NCBI RefSeq assembly: GCF_000576305.1
Contig: NZ_BAVZ01000017.1
Span: forward strand, 28,184 to 92,183
Direction: 5' to 3'
Length of the DNA stretch: 64,000 nt
DNA from: Paenibacillus pini JCM 16418
Lineage (GTDB): Bacteria > Bacillota > Bacilli > Paenibacillales > Paenibacillaceae
The notes under the pieces are model-generated. The model searched no databases and was not told where the DNA came from. It saw only the letters and a program-made list of their open reading frames with translations. The position numbers were made by a program, and so were the translations under genes. Below, in pieces: positions 27,087-37,784 of this stretch. How positions within the stretch are numbered: position 1 is the stretch's first letter; every line of letters begins with the position of its first letter.

Positions 27087-28088
27087 ATGAGTTTTCCACT
27101 AGTACGGCATCGGCGTTTGCGCCAATCGGTAGGTATTCGCAATATGGTTCGTGAAACGGTTCTACATGTAAATGATTTGGTACAACCGATTTTTGTAGCT
27201 TATGGTGAGGGAGTACACAATGAGATTTCTTCGATGCCCGGCGTATATCATTTCTCACTTGATACGTTGAAGCCAGAAGTAGATGAGATTGTAGCTTTAG
27301 GTATCCCTGCCGTTCTTTTATTCGGGATTCCTGAAACAAAAGATAGCATCGGATCCTCCGCTTTTGCAGAAGATGGTATCGTGCAGGAGGCTACCCGCTT
27401 GATTAAGCAATGGTACCCTGATCTACTTGTGATTGCTGATACTTGCTTATGCGAGTTTACCGATCATGGGCACTGTGGAATGGTGCACACATTTGAGAGA
27501 GACGGCCAGATGCATGGCGATGTTATCAACGATGCTTCGCTCGAACTGCTTGTCCAGACAGCTGTTTCTCAGGCAAAAGCGGGTGCTGATATCATTGCGC
27601 CATCCAATATGATGGACGGATTTGTACAAGCCATCCGTATCGGACTTGATGATGCAGGCTTTGAACATGTGCCTATCATGTCTTATGCGGTGAAATACGC
27701 TTCAGCATTTTACGGACCTTTCCGTGAAGCGGCAGATTCTGCACCTCAATTTGGAGATCGTAAAACCTATCAAATGGACCCTGCCAATGCACGCGAAGCT
27801 TTACGCGAAGCAGAATCCGATGTGCTCGAAGGAGCTGATATGCTGATGGTCAAGCCAGCGTTGGCTTACATGGATATTATGCGGACCATTAAAGATCAGT
27901 TTGATCTACCGCTCGTAGCGTACAATGTCAGCGGTGAATATTCGATGGTTAAGGCAGCTGCAATGCAGGGATGGATTAATGAAAAAGCGATCGTACAAGA
28001 AATGCTGACTGGCATGAAGCGTGCGGGAGCTGACATTATTATTACGTATTTTGCTAAAGACGCAGCTCGCTGGTTGCAGGAGCGTTAA
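27087..28088 (+). CDS. hemB: delta-aminolevulinic acid dehydratase (porphobilinogen synthase)
   Basis: 333 residues. The zinc-type cysteines are Cys120, Cys122 and Cys130 in DTCLCEFTDHGHCG. The Schiff-base lysines are Lys203 (YAVKYASAFYGP) and Lys256 (MLMVKPALAYMD). It condenses two aminolevulinates to porphobilinogen. GGGAGG precedes the ATG. It is 97 bases after the fusion gene, with no terminator between. Confidence 0.97.
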   Translation: MSFPLVRHRRLRQSVGIRNMVRETVLHVNDLVQPIFVAYGEGVHNEISSMPGVYHFSLDTLKPEVDEIVALGIPAVLLFGIPETKDSIGSSAFAEDGIVQEATRLIKQWYPDLLVIADTCLCEFTDHGHCGMVHTFERDGQMHGDVINDASLELLVQTAVSQAKAGADIIAPSNMMDGFVQAIRIGLDDAGFEHVPIMSYAVKYASAFYGPFREAADSAPQFGDRKTYQMDPANAREALREAESDVLEGADMLMVKPALAYMDIMRTIKDQFDLPLVAYNVSGEYSMVKAAAMQGWINEKAIVQEMLTGMKRAGADIIITYFAKDAARWLQER

Positions 28089-28123
28089 TCCAACTAACCC
28101 CACAGAAGCGGAGTGAAATAAAT

Positions 28124-29424
28124 ATGAGCAACACTCTAAACGACCTACAGAACAGAAATCACGTGCGGCTTTCGATGAAGCGAAGCACTATATTCCAGGT
28201 GGGGTGAACAGCCCTGTTCGTGCTTTTAAATCAGTAGGACTAACACCCATTTATGTTGAACGCGGTGTGGGCTCTCGCATTTATGATATTGATAGTAATG
28301 AATTTATCGATTACATCGGTTCATGGGGTCCTTTGATTATGGGACATGCACATCCAGAGGTAATCGCAGCGATTCAGGAAACAGCATCCAAAGGAACTAG
28401 CTTTGGTGCACCGACACTTATTGAAACGGAAATGGCGAAGCTCGTATGTGAACGCGTGCCATCCATGGATATCGTTCGTATGGTTAACTCAGGCACCGAA
28501 GCGACAATGAGCGCCATCCGTCTTGCGCGAGGCTATACGGGACGTAGTAAGATTTTGAAATTTGAAGGCTCATACCATGGACATGCGGATAGCTTGCTCA
28601 TTAAAGCAGGTTCCGGTGTAGCGACATTGGGATTGCCCGATAGTCCGGGGGTTCCTGAAGGAGTTGCAGCGAATACCATTACGGTACCTTATAACGACTT
28701 GGAATCTGTAAAAGTTGCCTTTGAACACTTTGGAGAAGAGCTTGCTTGTGTAATCGTAGAGCCTATCGCCGGAAATATGGGAGTTGTTCCACCTCAGCCC
28801 GGATTTTTGCAAGGACTTCGTGATCTAACGACCCAATATGGTAGCTTGCTCATTTTTGATGAAGTAATGACGGGTTTCCGTGTAGATATTCACTGTGCTC
28901 AAGGTTTGTTCGGGATCACACCAGATCTGACTTGCCTTGGAAAAGTAATTGGTGGTGGACTTCCCGTTGGAGCGTATGGCGGTAAAAGAGAGATTATGGA
29001 GCAAGTCGCTCCTTCGGGTCCGATCTATCAGGCAGGAACGCTTAGCGGAAATCCGCTTGCGATGATTGCAGGTTATACAACACTTCAATTGTTGACTCCA
29101 GAAGTATACGCACAACTTGAGAGTCGCGCTGCACGTCTTCAAGCCGGATTGGAGAAAAATGCTAAAGAGTTAGGCGTTCCAGTAACGATTAACCGTGTAG
29201 GTTCAATGGTATGTCCTTTCTTCACAGAGGGACCTGTCGTCAATTATGATACGGCTAAGACAAGTGATCTTCAGCGTTTTGTTCGCTACTTCGGCAATAT
29301 GATTGAAGAAGGTGTTAGCGTAGCCCCTTCCCAATTCGAAGGCATGTTTGTATCGGCTGCTCACAGCATTGAGGATATTGATGCTACGATTGCAGCTAAC
29401 TACAACGCCTTGAAGAATCTGTGA
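28124..29424 (+). CDS. hemL: glutamate-1-semialdehyde 2,1-aminomutase (frameshifted)
   Basis: The intended ATG 28124 (after GGAGTG) is out of frame with the body. Restoring one C near 28134 (AACACTCT to AACACCTCT) gives a 433-residue protein starting MSNTSKRPTEQKSRAAFDEA, normal for HemL. Family motifs are IPGGVNSPVRAF, SYHGHADSLLIKAG, and the PLP lysine in CLGKVIGGGLPVGAYGG. It converts glutamate semialdehyde to aminolevulinate. As the gene is normally essential, the break is probably a base-calling loss. The stop overlaps the next start. Confidence 0.93.
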
Positions 29425-30319
29425 GTCGGCCAAAGGATTGGACACGTCGTGGACAGTGGCTTGAACTTGTTCCCGGGAAGAAGATAGCGGGGGCTCCTGA
29501 CCGCGAGGGTGCGGTTGAGGACTTTTTATTGAATGTTCTAGGCTTACCAGAGAAGCTACTGCGAAAGCTGCAAACAGATAAAGGGATCGAATGGAGAGGC
29601 GACCGGCTTAGGCTGGCGCTTTTTCCTGTTCGTCCCGCAGGCATTGATCCAATATGGTATGAGCTTAACGTGTTATATGAGGATGATTTTTGTCTTGTCG
29701 TTCATAAGCCAGCAGGAATGAATATTCATCCTGACGGTCGCAATGGTGAAATTACGTTAGATCATGCGGTAGCTGCATACTATGAGAGCCAAGGGGAACA
29801 GATGGCTGTTCGCCACATACACAGACTTGATTTGTACACGTCCGGTCCTGTGCTGTATGCGAAGAATGAATGGGCGCAGCTACGTTTAGACGAAGCTATG
29901 CGTGCTAAAGAAATTGATCGTAGGTATGTGGCTTTTGTAGAAGGACGGATACCGCCTGAGCTAACAGTCATGGATCAGCCGATTGGTAAAGATCGTCATC
30001 ACAATCAGCGGAGACGGGTTTCCGCTGCAGGTCAAACGGCTGTTACTCATATTATCGATAGGGAAATATATAAGCATGCTAGTTTGCTTCGCTTGAAGCT
30101 AGAAACAGGTCGCACTCATCAAATTCGTGTACATCTCAGTCATGCAGGATATCCTTTGCTTGGAGATACACTGTATGGAGCTATGATGCCCTTATTTCTC
30201 GGCAGGCACTACATGGAGAACAATTGTCTTTTGAACATCCTTTTACAGGTGAAATGATAGATGTTGTGGACCCATGGCCTAACGATATGATTGAACTAGA
30301 ACAACTTTTAAACTCGTAA
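29421..30319 (+). CDS. RluA/RluD-family pseudouridine synthase (frameshifted)
   Basis: The frame shifts at CCC 30189-30191. With one C restored it reads MMPLISRQALHGEQLSFEHP and continues to TAA at 30317-30319, 299 residues. The catalytic HRLDLYTSGP motif (Asp) and QIRVHLSHAGYPLLGDTLYG are typical. It modifies uridine in RNA, with rRNA or tRNA specificity unknown. GTG 29421 overlaps the hemL stop, so it is the last gene of the hem operon. Confidence 0.88.
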
Positions 30320-30447
30320 ATGAAACGATAATGGTAAAACTGGCATGCACTCCTTTTTAAAGCATATACATCAAATGAGTAATGATTTTGGGCTCATGCC
30401 ATGAGCACGCTCATGGTTAGAAATATGCCGAAAGGAGGACATTACCT

Positions 30448-31677
30448 GTGTTTGACCAGTCCTACGGTTTGCGTTTTGATATCTATGAACGTATTCAACT
30501 TTCTGAGGATGCTGCAGGCATTGCTGAGCTTGAGGAAATTGAACTGCTTCCGCATATTCAAGTGATTAGCAAGGACGAACAAGCTGCGCTCCGTGGTCAT
30601 CTATTACTAACCGGATTGTACAGAGGCGATGGAGAGGAGGACGGTACATTACGATTGGAACATTGGATTCCGGTCGAAATTACAGTTCCGCTAAACCGCG
30701 TGACTTCGCTGGATGAAATTGCAGTCGAGATTGAAAATTTTGATGTTGATCTTCTGTCTGAGCGAAGCCTGAACATTACCGGAGTACTGTCTTTACGTGG
30801 CATCGAATCTATTGCTAGCGAACAGGCAGTCTGGGTTGATGATGAATTTACGGTGGTTCATTCTCCGAGTCCGCTTGAAGATCTGTCTACAACAAGTTTA
30901 ACAGATCCTGAAGACAGCTTTATCTTATCTGTAGAGCGTGATCAAAAGGCACCGGTTGAACCAAGGCAAGATTTCGCCGAACCGATCCTTTCTCCTGCAG
31001 TGGACGTTTCCGCAGAGTCAGGGATATCCGCTGTACATACGGACAAGGAATCCTTCGATCGTAAAGGCGGAGTGAATGTAAGCGATACTTGGCATTTTGA
31101 ACATGAGGATGAGACGGAGCTTCTTCATCCTGAGCACACGGCTGTTCCTGCTGAGCCTGAAGAGGAACATCATATTTCCTTAACCGGGGTCAATCATTTT
31201 GGGACGGATGGTCGTGATCCTATTGCCGAACCCGCCCAACCTTTTAATGCATTTAACGAACCAGATGTACTGCAAGCAGAGGAACATCCAGAAGAACGTG
31301 AACCTCGTATTGCTCTAGGTAGTAAACGGGAAGATGCCAAAAGTGAAAAGGATGCCATTGGTATTTCGTCACTCCTGTCATCAAGCCGTTCGATAAAGGA
31401 ACTGGAGGACCAAGCTGCCCAAGAAGAGCTGCAAGCAGTGGAGTTAGAACGAGAGCGCGAACGTGAAGCCTCGGAGGAAGACGTGAAATGGAAGAATCGT
31501 TTTCTTGGTCTAACGGAGAAGACTCCTTTCCGTAAAATGCGGCTATGTATCGTGCAACGTGAGGAAACGATTGAGACGATTGCCGACAGATATCAACTGA
31601 GCACTCGTGAGCTTCTGCTATATAATCGTCTTTCGGAACAAACCATTGAAGAAGGACAAATTCTTTATATTCCATAA
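30448..31677 (+). CDS. spoVID: stage VI sporulation protein D (SpoVID)
   Basis: 409 residues from GTG 30448, 7 bases after AAAGGAGGAC. The N-terminal SpoVID domain (FDIYERIQL to about residue 120) is followed by a long acidic low-complexity middle (about 130-350). A C-terminal LysM domain (CIVQREETIETIADRY to ILYIP) ends the chain. In B. subtilis SpoVID drives encasement of the spore by the coat and binds SafA, whose homologue is at the end of this window. No sigma-E promoter could be fixed; CATATACAT at 30363 is only a weak -10 match. Confidence 0.9.
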   Translation: MFDQSYGLRFDIYERIQLSEDAAGIAELEEIELLPHIQVISKDEQAALRGHLLLTGLYRGDGEEDGTLRLEHWIPVEITVPLNRVTSLDEIAVEIENFDVDLLSERSLNITGVLSLRGIESIASEQAVWVDDEFTVVHSPSPLEDLSTTSLTDPEDSFILSVERDQKAPVEPRQDFAEPILSPAVDVSAESGISAVHTDKESFDRKGGVNVSDTWHFEHEDETELLHPEHTAVPAEPEEEHHISLTGVNHFGTDGRDPIAEPAQPFNAFNEPDVLQAEEHPEEREPRIALGSKREDAKSEKDAIGISSLLSSSRSIKELEDQAAQEELQAVELEREREREASEEDVKWKNRFLGLTEKTPFRKMRLCIVQREETIETIADRYQLSTRELLLYNRLSEQTIEEGQILYIP

Positions 31678-31726
31678 AAATCGGCAGTTCCATTTGATCT
31701 GTAGTTCAAAAGGAAGTTCGATCTTG

Positions 31727-31758
31727 GAACCTGGCGTATAGAAACGTCAGGTTCTTTT
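31727..31758 (+). terminator. terminator of spoVID
   Basis: GAACCTGGCGT (31727-31737) pairs with ACGTCAGGTTC (31744-31754), one G-T pair, followed by TTTTT. Confidence 0.9.
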
Positions 31759-31845
31759 TAGATATAGCACATACATAAGGAAAGAGGGTAAGTTGACTAA
31801 CCGAATCAAGCAAGTTATGATGTAATATATATTTTGAGAATAACT

Positions 31846-32135
31846 GTGAACGGGAAGAGTAGGCGGTATTGCCCTTCAGAGAGCGGAATTGTTACGCTGA
31901 GAGATTCCGCAGGATACAGCTGGCCGAAGTCACCCCGGAGTTGTCTGTTTGAGCACCTTATGTTGATAAGGTTTAGAATATGACCGGTTGCAGCCGTTAT
32001 CTGTATGAGTGTCGCGTGAGGTCGTGCGGCCTATTTCCCTGTTGCAGGGTTATTAGGTATAGTTAACCGATTCGCGAAACAAAGGTGGTACCGCGAGAGA
32101 ATAACCTTTCGTCCTTTGAGGGCGAAAGGTTTTTT
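31846..32135 (+). promoter_or_regulatory. T-box riboswitch controlling valS
   Basis: The T-box core GGTGGTACCGCG is at 32084-32095, followed by a terminator hairpin AACCTTTCGTCC/GGGCGAAAGGTT (32103-32131) with TTTTTT. The stem I start GAACGGGAAGAGTAGG is the usual AG-bulge region. A likely specifier is GTC (Val) at 31929-31931, followed by A as is typical. Uncharged tRNA-Val would favour antitermination and valS-folC expression. Confidence 0.93.
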
Positions 32136-32178
32136 GTGTTTTTGGCAATGCTGATCATGTAATGGAGGTATGCTAATT

Positions 32179-34845
32179 ATGACTGAACAAGAGAATAAAA
32201 CAACGGCAGAAATGCCAACAACGTATGATCCAAAAGCAGCTGAACAGAAGTGGTATAAATACTGGATGGATGGTCAGTTTTTTAAGGCTGGACAGCGCCC
32301 TGATGCGAAGCCGTATACCATTGTAATACCACCTCCGAACGTAACCGGTATGCTTCATATCGGACATGCTTTGGATTTTACGTTGCAAGATATCCTGATT
32401 CGTACAAAGCGTATGCAGGGTTATGATGCATTGTGGCTGCCAGGTTCAGACCATGCAGGTATTGCAACTCAAACTAAGGTCGAGCAAAAACTGCGTGAGC
32501 AAGGAGTTTCTCGATATGATTTGGGCCGTGAGAAGTTTCTAGAGAAGGTATGGGATTGGAAAGATCAATACGCGAACACCATTCGTGAACAGTGGGCAAG
32601 CATGGGCCTTTCTCTCGATTATTCTAGAGAACGTTTTACGTTGGATGAAGGACTGAACAGTGCGGTTAAAGAGGTTTTTATCAAGCTGTATAATAAAGGC
32701 CTGATTTACCGTGGTAAATACATCATCAACTGGGACCCTGAAGCTCGTACAGCGTTGTCTGATATTGAGGTTGAGTATAAGGAAGTACAGGGTCATCTCT
32801 ACCATCTTTCTTACCCCCTTCAAGATGGAAGCGGTCATATTACTGTTGCAACCACTCGTCCAGAGACGATGCTTGGTGATACAGCAGTGGCGGTTCATCC
32901 TAAGGATGAACGATACAAGGATATGATTGGCAAGATGCTGGTTCTTCCTATCGTTGGCCGCGAAATTCCTATTATCGCTGATGAGTATGTTGAGAAGGAA
33001 TTTGGTAGTGGTGCCGTTAAGATTACGCCAGCCCATGATCCGAATGACTTTGAAGTTGGTCAGCGTCATAACCTTCCACAAATGAATGTGATGGATGAGA
33101 CTGGCACCATGAACGATCTGGCAGGAAAATATGAAGGTATGGACCGTGCGGATTGCCGCAAACAAATCGTACAGGATTTGAAAGAACTAGGAGTTCTGAT
33201 CAAGATAGAGGATCACGTGCATCAGGTAGGTCATAGCGAGCGTACAGGCGCTGTTGTAGAGCCATACTTGTCTACGCAATGGTTCGTTAAAATGCAACCT
33301 CTAGCTGAAAAAGCTATTGAAGCACAGAAAAACGGTAAAGGGGTTAATTTTGTACCTGATCGTTTTGAGAAAATCTATTTAAACTGGATTGAAAACGTAC
33401 GCGATTGGTGCATTTCACGCCAGTTGTGGTGGGGACATCGGATTCCAGCGTATTATTGCGATTCATGTGGAGAGCTGCATGTATCCAAAGAAGATGTAAC
33501 GGTATGTTCGAAATGCGGTAGTACTGAGATTCGTCAAGATAATGATGTACTGGATACTTGGTTCAGTTCTGCCTTATGGCCTTTCTCGACACTTGGATGG
33601 CCAGATGATACGGAGGATTTGAAACGATTCTATCCAACTAGCGTGCTTGTCACAGGTTACGATATTATCTACTTCTGGGTAGCTCGTATGATTTTTACAG
33701 CACTTGAATTTACCGACGAAATACCATTTAAAGACGTGCTGATGCATGGCTTAGTTCGTGACCCTGAAGGACGTAAGATGTCCAAATCTCTTGGTAATGG
33801 CGTAGATCCACTAGACGTGATTGAGAAGTATGGTGCAGATGCTATGCGCTATATGATCTCTACGAGCAGTACGCCAGGCCAAGATTTGCGTTTCCGATGG
33901 GAACGAGTGGAGCAGGCCCGTAATTTTGCTAATAAAATTTGGAATGCTTCGCGCTTTGCTCTAATGAATCTAGAAGGCTTTACGTTTGCTGATATCGATA
34001 TCAGTGGTGATCTTGGTACAGCGGACCGCTGGATTTTGCATCGTCTAAATGAAACATCACGTGACATTACACGTCTCATGGATAGCTATGAATTTGGAGA
34101 AACAGGTAGACTGTTATACAATTTCATATGGGATGACCTTTGTGACTGGTATATTGAGTTCGCTAAACTCTCCCTTTACGGTGAGAATGAACAAGCGAAG
34201 AAAAATACGAAGTCTGTTCTGGCTTATGTTCTGGATCGTACAATGCGTCTAATTCATCCATTTATGCCTTTTATCTCCGAGGAGATTTGGCAGCATCTAC
34301 CGCATGAGGGTGATACGATTACCCTTGCGGCTTGGCCTGAATATAACGCTGAGTTTGAGAACGCTGAAGCTGCTCGTGAAATGGCACTTCTTATGGATGT
34401 TATCCGCGCAGTTCGGAATATCCGTGCAGAAGTGAATGTACCGATGAGCAAGAAGATCGAACTGATGATTCAAGCTGGTGATGAACAGGTTCTTCAAATT
34501 GTGAAGCGTAATGAAATATATGTTCAGCGTTTCTGTAACACTTCTAGTTTCGAGGTAGGCACCGATCTACCAACTCCAGACAAAGCAATGACTGCTGTAG
34601 TCACGGGTGCAGAGTTGTTCTTGCCACTGGCTGGATTGATTGACATTGGTCAGGAGATCATTCGCTTAGAGAAAGAAATCCAGAATCTCAACAATGAAGT
34701 GGAGCGAATTGAGAAGAAGCTGGGTAATCAAGGCTTTGTGGCTAAAGCGCCTGCGAAAGTAATCGATGAAGAAAAGGCGAAATTGGCTGATTACTCCGAT
34801 AAACGCAGTAAAGTGTTTGCTCGTATCGAAGAGCTGAAGGGTTAA
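32179..34845 (+). CDS. valS: valyl-tRNA synthetase
   Basis: 888 residues, class I synthetase. HIGH motif in PPPNVTGMLHIGHALD, KMSKS in GRKMSKSLGNGVDPLD, and the editing domain with TTRPETMLGDTAVAVHP. A C-terminal coiled coil (about 820-885) is the tRNA-contacting arm specific to ValRS. ATG 32179 is chosen, 9 bases after GGAGGT; ATG 32170 touches that site. It follows the T-box and shares a transcript with folC. Confidence 0.97.
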   Translation: MTEQENKTTAEMPTTYDPKAAEQKWYKYWMDGQFFKAGQRPDAKPYTIVIPPPNVTGMLHIGHALDFTLQDILIRTKRMQGYDALWLPGSDHAGIATQTKVEQKLREQGVSRYDLGREKFLEKVWDWKDQYANTIREQWASMGLSLDYSRERFTLDEGLNSAVKEVFIKLYNKGLIYRGKYIINWDPEARTALSDIEVEYKEVQGHLYHLSYPLQDGSGHITVATTRPETMLGDTAVAVHPKDERYKDMIGKMLVLPIVGREIPIIADEYVEKEFGSGAVKITPAHDPNDFEVGQRHNLPQMNVMDETGTMNDLAGKYEGMDRADCRKQIVQDLKELGVLIKIEDHVHQVGHSERTGAVVEPYLSTQWFVKMQPLAEKAIEAQKNGKGVNFVPDRFEKIYLNWIENVRDWCISRQLWWGHRIPAYYCDSCGELHVSKEDVTVCSKCGSTEIRQDNDVLDTWFSSALWPFSTLGWPDDTEDLKRFYPTSVLVTGYDIIYFWVARMIFTALEFTDEIPFKDVLMHGLVRDPEGRKMSKSLGNGVDPLDVIEKYGADAMRYMISTSSTPGQDLRFRWERVEQARNFANKIWNASRFALMNLEGFTFADIDISGDLGTADRWILHRLNETSRDITRLMDSYEFGETGRLLYNFIWDDLCDWYIEFAKLSLYGENEQAKKNTKSVLAYVLDRTMRLIHPFMPFISEEIWQHLPHEGDTITLAAWPEYNAEFENAEAAREMALLMDVIRAVRNIRAEVNVPMSKKIELMIQAGDEQVLQIVKRNEIYVQRFCNTSSFEVGTDLPTPDKAMTAVVTGAELFLPLAGLIDIGQEIIRLEKEIQNLNNEVERIEKKLGNQGFVAKAPAKVIDEEKAKLADYSDKRSKVFARIEELKG

Positions 34846-34872
34846 GGACACATAATATACATCAGAAGGTGA

Positions 34873-36255
34873 ATGAGCATGGGAGAACGAGTAGGAGCTG
34901 CTACAACAGCTCCTCTTCACACGTACAGAGAAGCTGCTGATTGGATTAATGGATTGATTCCTTTCGGCATACGTCCAGGACTAGACCGGATTGAAGCATT
35001 AATGGAGAAACTAGGCCATCCACATCGTCGTCTTAAGTTTGTTCATGTAGCGGGTACCAATGGTAAAGGCTCGACTTGTGCATTTCTGACTCAGGTTTTG
35101 ATGCAAAGCGGGTATACAGTTGGAACCTTTACTTCGCCGTATATCACGAAATTCACGAATCGTTTTCAGTACAATAATGAGGATATTCCGGAAGAAATGC
35201 TCCTTGAACTATCCAATCGATTGCATCCTTTGGTAAAGGAAATTGCCGCAACAGACCTTGGTTCGCCAACCATGTTTGAAGTGTCCACGGCACTTGCTAT
35301 CCTTTATTTTGCCGAAGAATGTGTACCTGATATTGTTGTATGGGAGACTGGTATGGGGGGAAGGATGGATGTAACGAATATCGTGCATCCGGTTCTTTCG
35401 GTCATTACAAATGTGGGTATGGATCATACGGATGTGCTCGGGGATACCCTTACACAAATCGCCACGGAGAAGGCAGGAATTATTAAATCTGGCGTTCCAG
35501 TGGTTAGTTGTGTGACCCAACCGGAAGTGATTCAGGTGATCCGTGAAAAAGCTGCGGAGTGTCGGACTACCTTGTATTTAGCCGGCGAACAGTTTACATA
35601 TGAACGTACCGGTGATGTAGAATCATATCAATCTTTCCATTTCAAAGGACCTTTCCGCGAGATGGATATAGAGATTGCTATGAAGGGCGAGCATCAGATC
35701 GACAATGCTGCTGGTGCGATGATGGCGCTTGAAGTACTCAGACAATACATGGCTTTTGTGATGGATAAAGAGGACATGCTCAAAGGGTTTCGTGAAACGT
35801 TCTGGGCGGGACGAATGGAAGAAATATCGACTTCACCCCGCATTATACTAGACGGAGCTCATAATCCAGAGGGCGCGCAGATGTTAAGTAAGAGCTTAAG
35901 TCTGCATTATGAATATAAACATTTAAATTTGATGATGGGAATGCTGTCTAATAAGCATCATGAGTCCTATTTGGAGCATATACTTCCAATAGTGGATACG
36001 CTTATCCTGACCGAGCCGGACTTCCGTAAAAAAATGGACGCTAGTGCGCTCCAAGAAATTGTGGAGCGGCTGAAGCATTCTCACGGCAAACCAGGTTTGC
36101 AAATAATGGTGGAACCGAATTGGAACAACGCGCTGGAACTATTAAAGTCACAGACAGAAGCGGATGATCTCGCTGTAGTCTCCGGCACGCTGTACCTGAT
36201 TGCAGATGTGCGGGCTGCATTACTTGGTCAAACCGATTCTGAAAAAGGTTGGTGA
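34873..36255 (+). CDS. folC: folylpolyglutamate / dihydrofolate synthase
   Basis: 460 residues of the Mur-ligase fold. The ATP loop is AGTNGKGSTCAFL, with the family motif FEVSTALAILYFAE and LDGAHNPEGAQML. It adds glutamate to folates (and to dihydropteroate in bifunctional enzymes). It is 27 bases after valS, the same neighbours as in B. subtilis, and ends 7 bases before murC. Confidence 0.95.
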   Translation: MSMGERVGAATTAPLHTYREAADWINGLIPFGIRPGLDRIEALMEKLGHPHRRLKFVHVAGTNGKGSTCAFLTQVLMQSGYTVGTFTSPYITKFTNRFQYNNEDIPEEMLLELSNRLHPLVKEIAATDLGSPTMFEVSTALAILYFAEECVPDIVVWETGMGGRMDVTNIVHPVLSVITNVGMDHTDVLGDTLTQIATEKAGIIKSGVPVVSCVTQPEVIQVIREKAAECRTTLYLAGEQFTYERTGDVESYQSFHFKGPFREMDIEIAMKGEHQIDNAAGAMMALEVLRQYMAFVMDKEDMLKGFRETFWAGRMEEISTSPRIILDGAHNPEGAQMLSKSLSLHYEYKHLNLMMGMLSNKHHESYLEHILPIVDTLILTEPDFRKKMDASALQEIVERLKHSHGKPGLQIMVEPNWNNALELLKSQTEADDLAVVSGTLYLIADVRAALLGQTDSEKGW

Positions 36256-36262
36256 ATAACTG

Positions 36263-37642
36263 TTGAATACTTCGGAACATGTTCATTTTATAGGTATTGG
36301 TGGCTACGGGATGAGCGCCATCGCACGTGTTTTATTAGAGATGGGATATACCGTCACGGGTTCAGATGTGGCTTCCCAGGAATTAATTGAAAAATTGACT
36401 GCTAAGGGCGCTAAGATTTATATCGGGCATACAGCAGCGCAGGTACATGGTGCGGATATCGTAGTATATTCTACAGCGCTATCTAAGGACAACGTAGAGC
36501 GGGTCGAGGCGGAACAGTTAAATATTCCAGTTCTTCACCGTTCGCAAATGCTTGCTAGATTACTTAACGAACGTAAAGGTATTGCTGTCGCAGGTGCACA
36601 TGGAAAGACAACGACTTCCTCGATGATTGCTTTAGTGATGGAGGAGTGTGGTGTTGACCCTACGTATATTATCGGCGGCGAGATTATGAATATGGGAACG
36701 AATGCTAAAGCGGGCAAAGGTGATTTTGTTGTAGCTGAAGCGGATGAAAGCGATGGCTCGTTCCTACAATACCATCCATGGATGGGCATTGTAACGAACC
36801 TTGAAGCAGATCACTTGGAAAATTACGATGGTGATTTTGAGAATCTGAAGGGAGCTTACATTCAGTTTCTGAATCAGATTAGACCTGAAGGAACGGCTGT
36901 AGTTTGCGGAGATGATTCCAACATTCAGTCAATTCTACCTAAAGTTCAGAGCAATGTTATTACTTACGGTATTACGGGAGATTGGGATTATGTAGCAGAC
37001 CACCTTGTTCTAGGAGATCGCTGTGTATCGTTCACGATGAAACATAAAGGACAAACGCTGGGTATAGTGGAACTATCTGTTCCTGGGCGTCATAATGTCT
37101 ACAACGCGATGGCTACTGTTATCTCCTGCTTACAAGCTGGAGTGCCATTCGAGGAGATTGTTAAAGGTATTGTTCGGTTTAATGGGGCAAAACGCCGTTT
37201 CCAAGTGCTTGGAGAGGTGAATGATATTCTGGTGATCGATGATTATGCTCATCATCCAACGGAGATTGAAGCAACAATTAGTGCGGCCAAAGCAACAGGA
37301 AAAAGGATCGTTGCTGTGTTCCAGCCTCAACGCTATTCGCGTACATTCTTTTTGCTAGATGCCTTTAGCCGTGCCTTTAGTGAAGCAGATGAAGTTATTA
37401 TTACGGACATCTACTCTCCAGCGGGGGAGAAACAGATTGAGGGCGTTCACTCCTCTAAACTCGTGGACTTGATTGTACAAAATAGCAACGCAAGTGCAAG
37501 ATATTTACCTACCAAGGAAGATGTGCTGAATGATCTCAGAGAAAGACTTGAACCTGGAGTGGTAGTGCTCACTATGGGTGCGGGGGATATCTGGAAAGTT
37601 GGCGCAGAACTTGCAAAGAACTTAAACAAGGATCATCAATAA
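36263..37642 (+). CDS. murC: UDP-N-acetylmuramate--L-alanine ligase
   Basis: 459 residues. N-terminal HFIGIGGYGMSAIARVL binds the UDP substrate, the ATP loop is VAGAHGKTTTSSM, and YAHHPTEIEATISAAK is a MurC signature. It adds the first amino acid of the peptidoglycan stem peptide. The start is TTG 36263 after AAGGTTGGTG. In B. subtilis murC is not next to folC, so this is a lineage-specific order. A terminator follows. Confidence 0.96.
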   Translation: MNTSEHVHFIGIGGYGMSAIARVLLEMGYTVTGSDVASQELIEKLTAKGAKIYIGHTAAQVHGADIVVYSTALSKDNVERVEAEQLNIPVLHRSQMLARLLNERKGIAVAGAHGKTTTSSMIALVMEECGVDPTYIIGGEIMNMGTNAKAGKGDFVVAEADESDGSFLQYHPWMGIVTNLEADHLENYDGDFENLKGAYIQFLNQIRPEGTAVVCGDDSNIQSILPKVQSNVITYGITGDWDYVADHLVLGDRCVSFTMKHKGQTLGIVELSVPGRHNVYNAMATVISCLQAGVPFEEIVKGIVRFNGAKRRFQVLGEVNDILVIDDYAHHPTEIEATISAAKATGKRIVAVFQPQRYSRTFFLLDAFSRAFSEADEVIITDIYSPAGEKQIEGVHSSKLVDLIVQNSNASARYLPTKEDVLNDLRERLEPGVVVLTMGAGDIWKVGAELAKNLNKDHQ

Positions 37643-37662
37643 TAATTCTTTCATCAAAAAAG

Positions 37663-37703
37663 CAGCTGTACTCTTCTCAACATGGGAGTGCGGCTGTTTT
37701 TTT
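37663..37703 (+). terminator. terminator of valS-folC-murC
   Basis: CAGCTGTACTC (37663-37673) pairs with GAGTGCGGCTG (37686-37696), extended by an A-run before and seven Ts after. Confidence 0.88.
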
Positions 37704-37784
37704 ATTTGTCCATATCCGAATCATAACCACTGTGAATCTATCATATATATCATAGTAGATAAGGACAAGGGTGAGGTGGATGCG

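Noticed and set aside
32539..33165. 208-codon open frame on the - strand inside valS
   Set aside because: It lies wholly inside a clear ValRS gene, has no ribosome site and reads as low-quality protein; it is a shadow frame.
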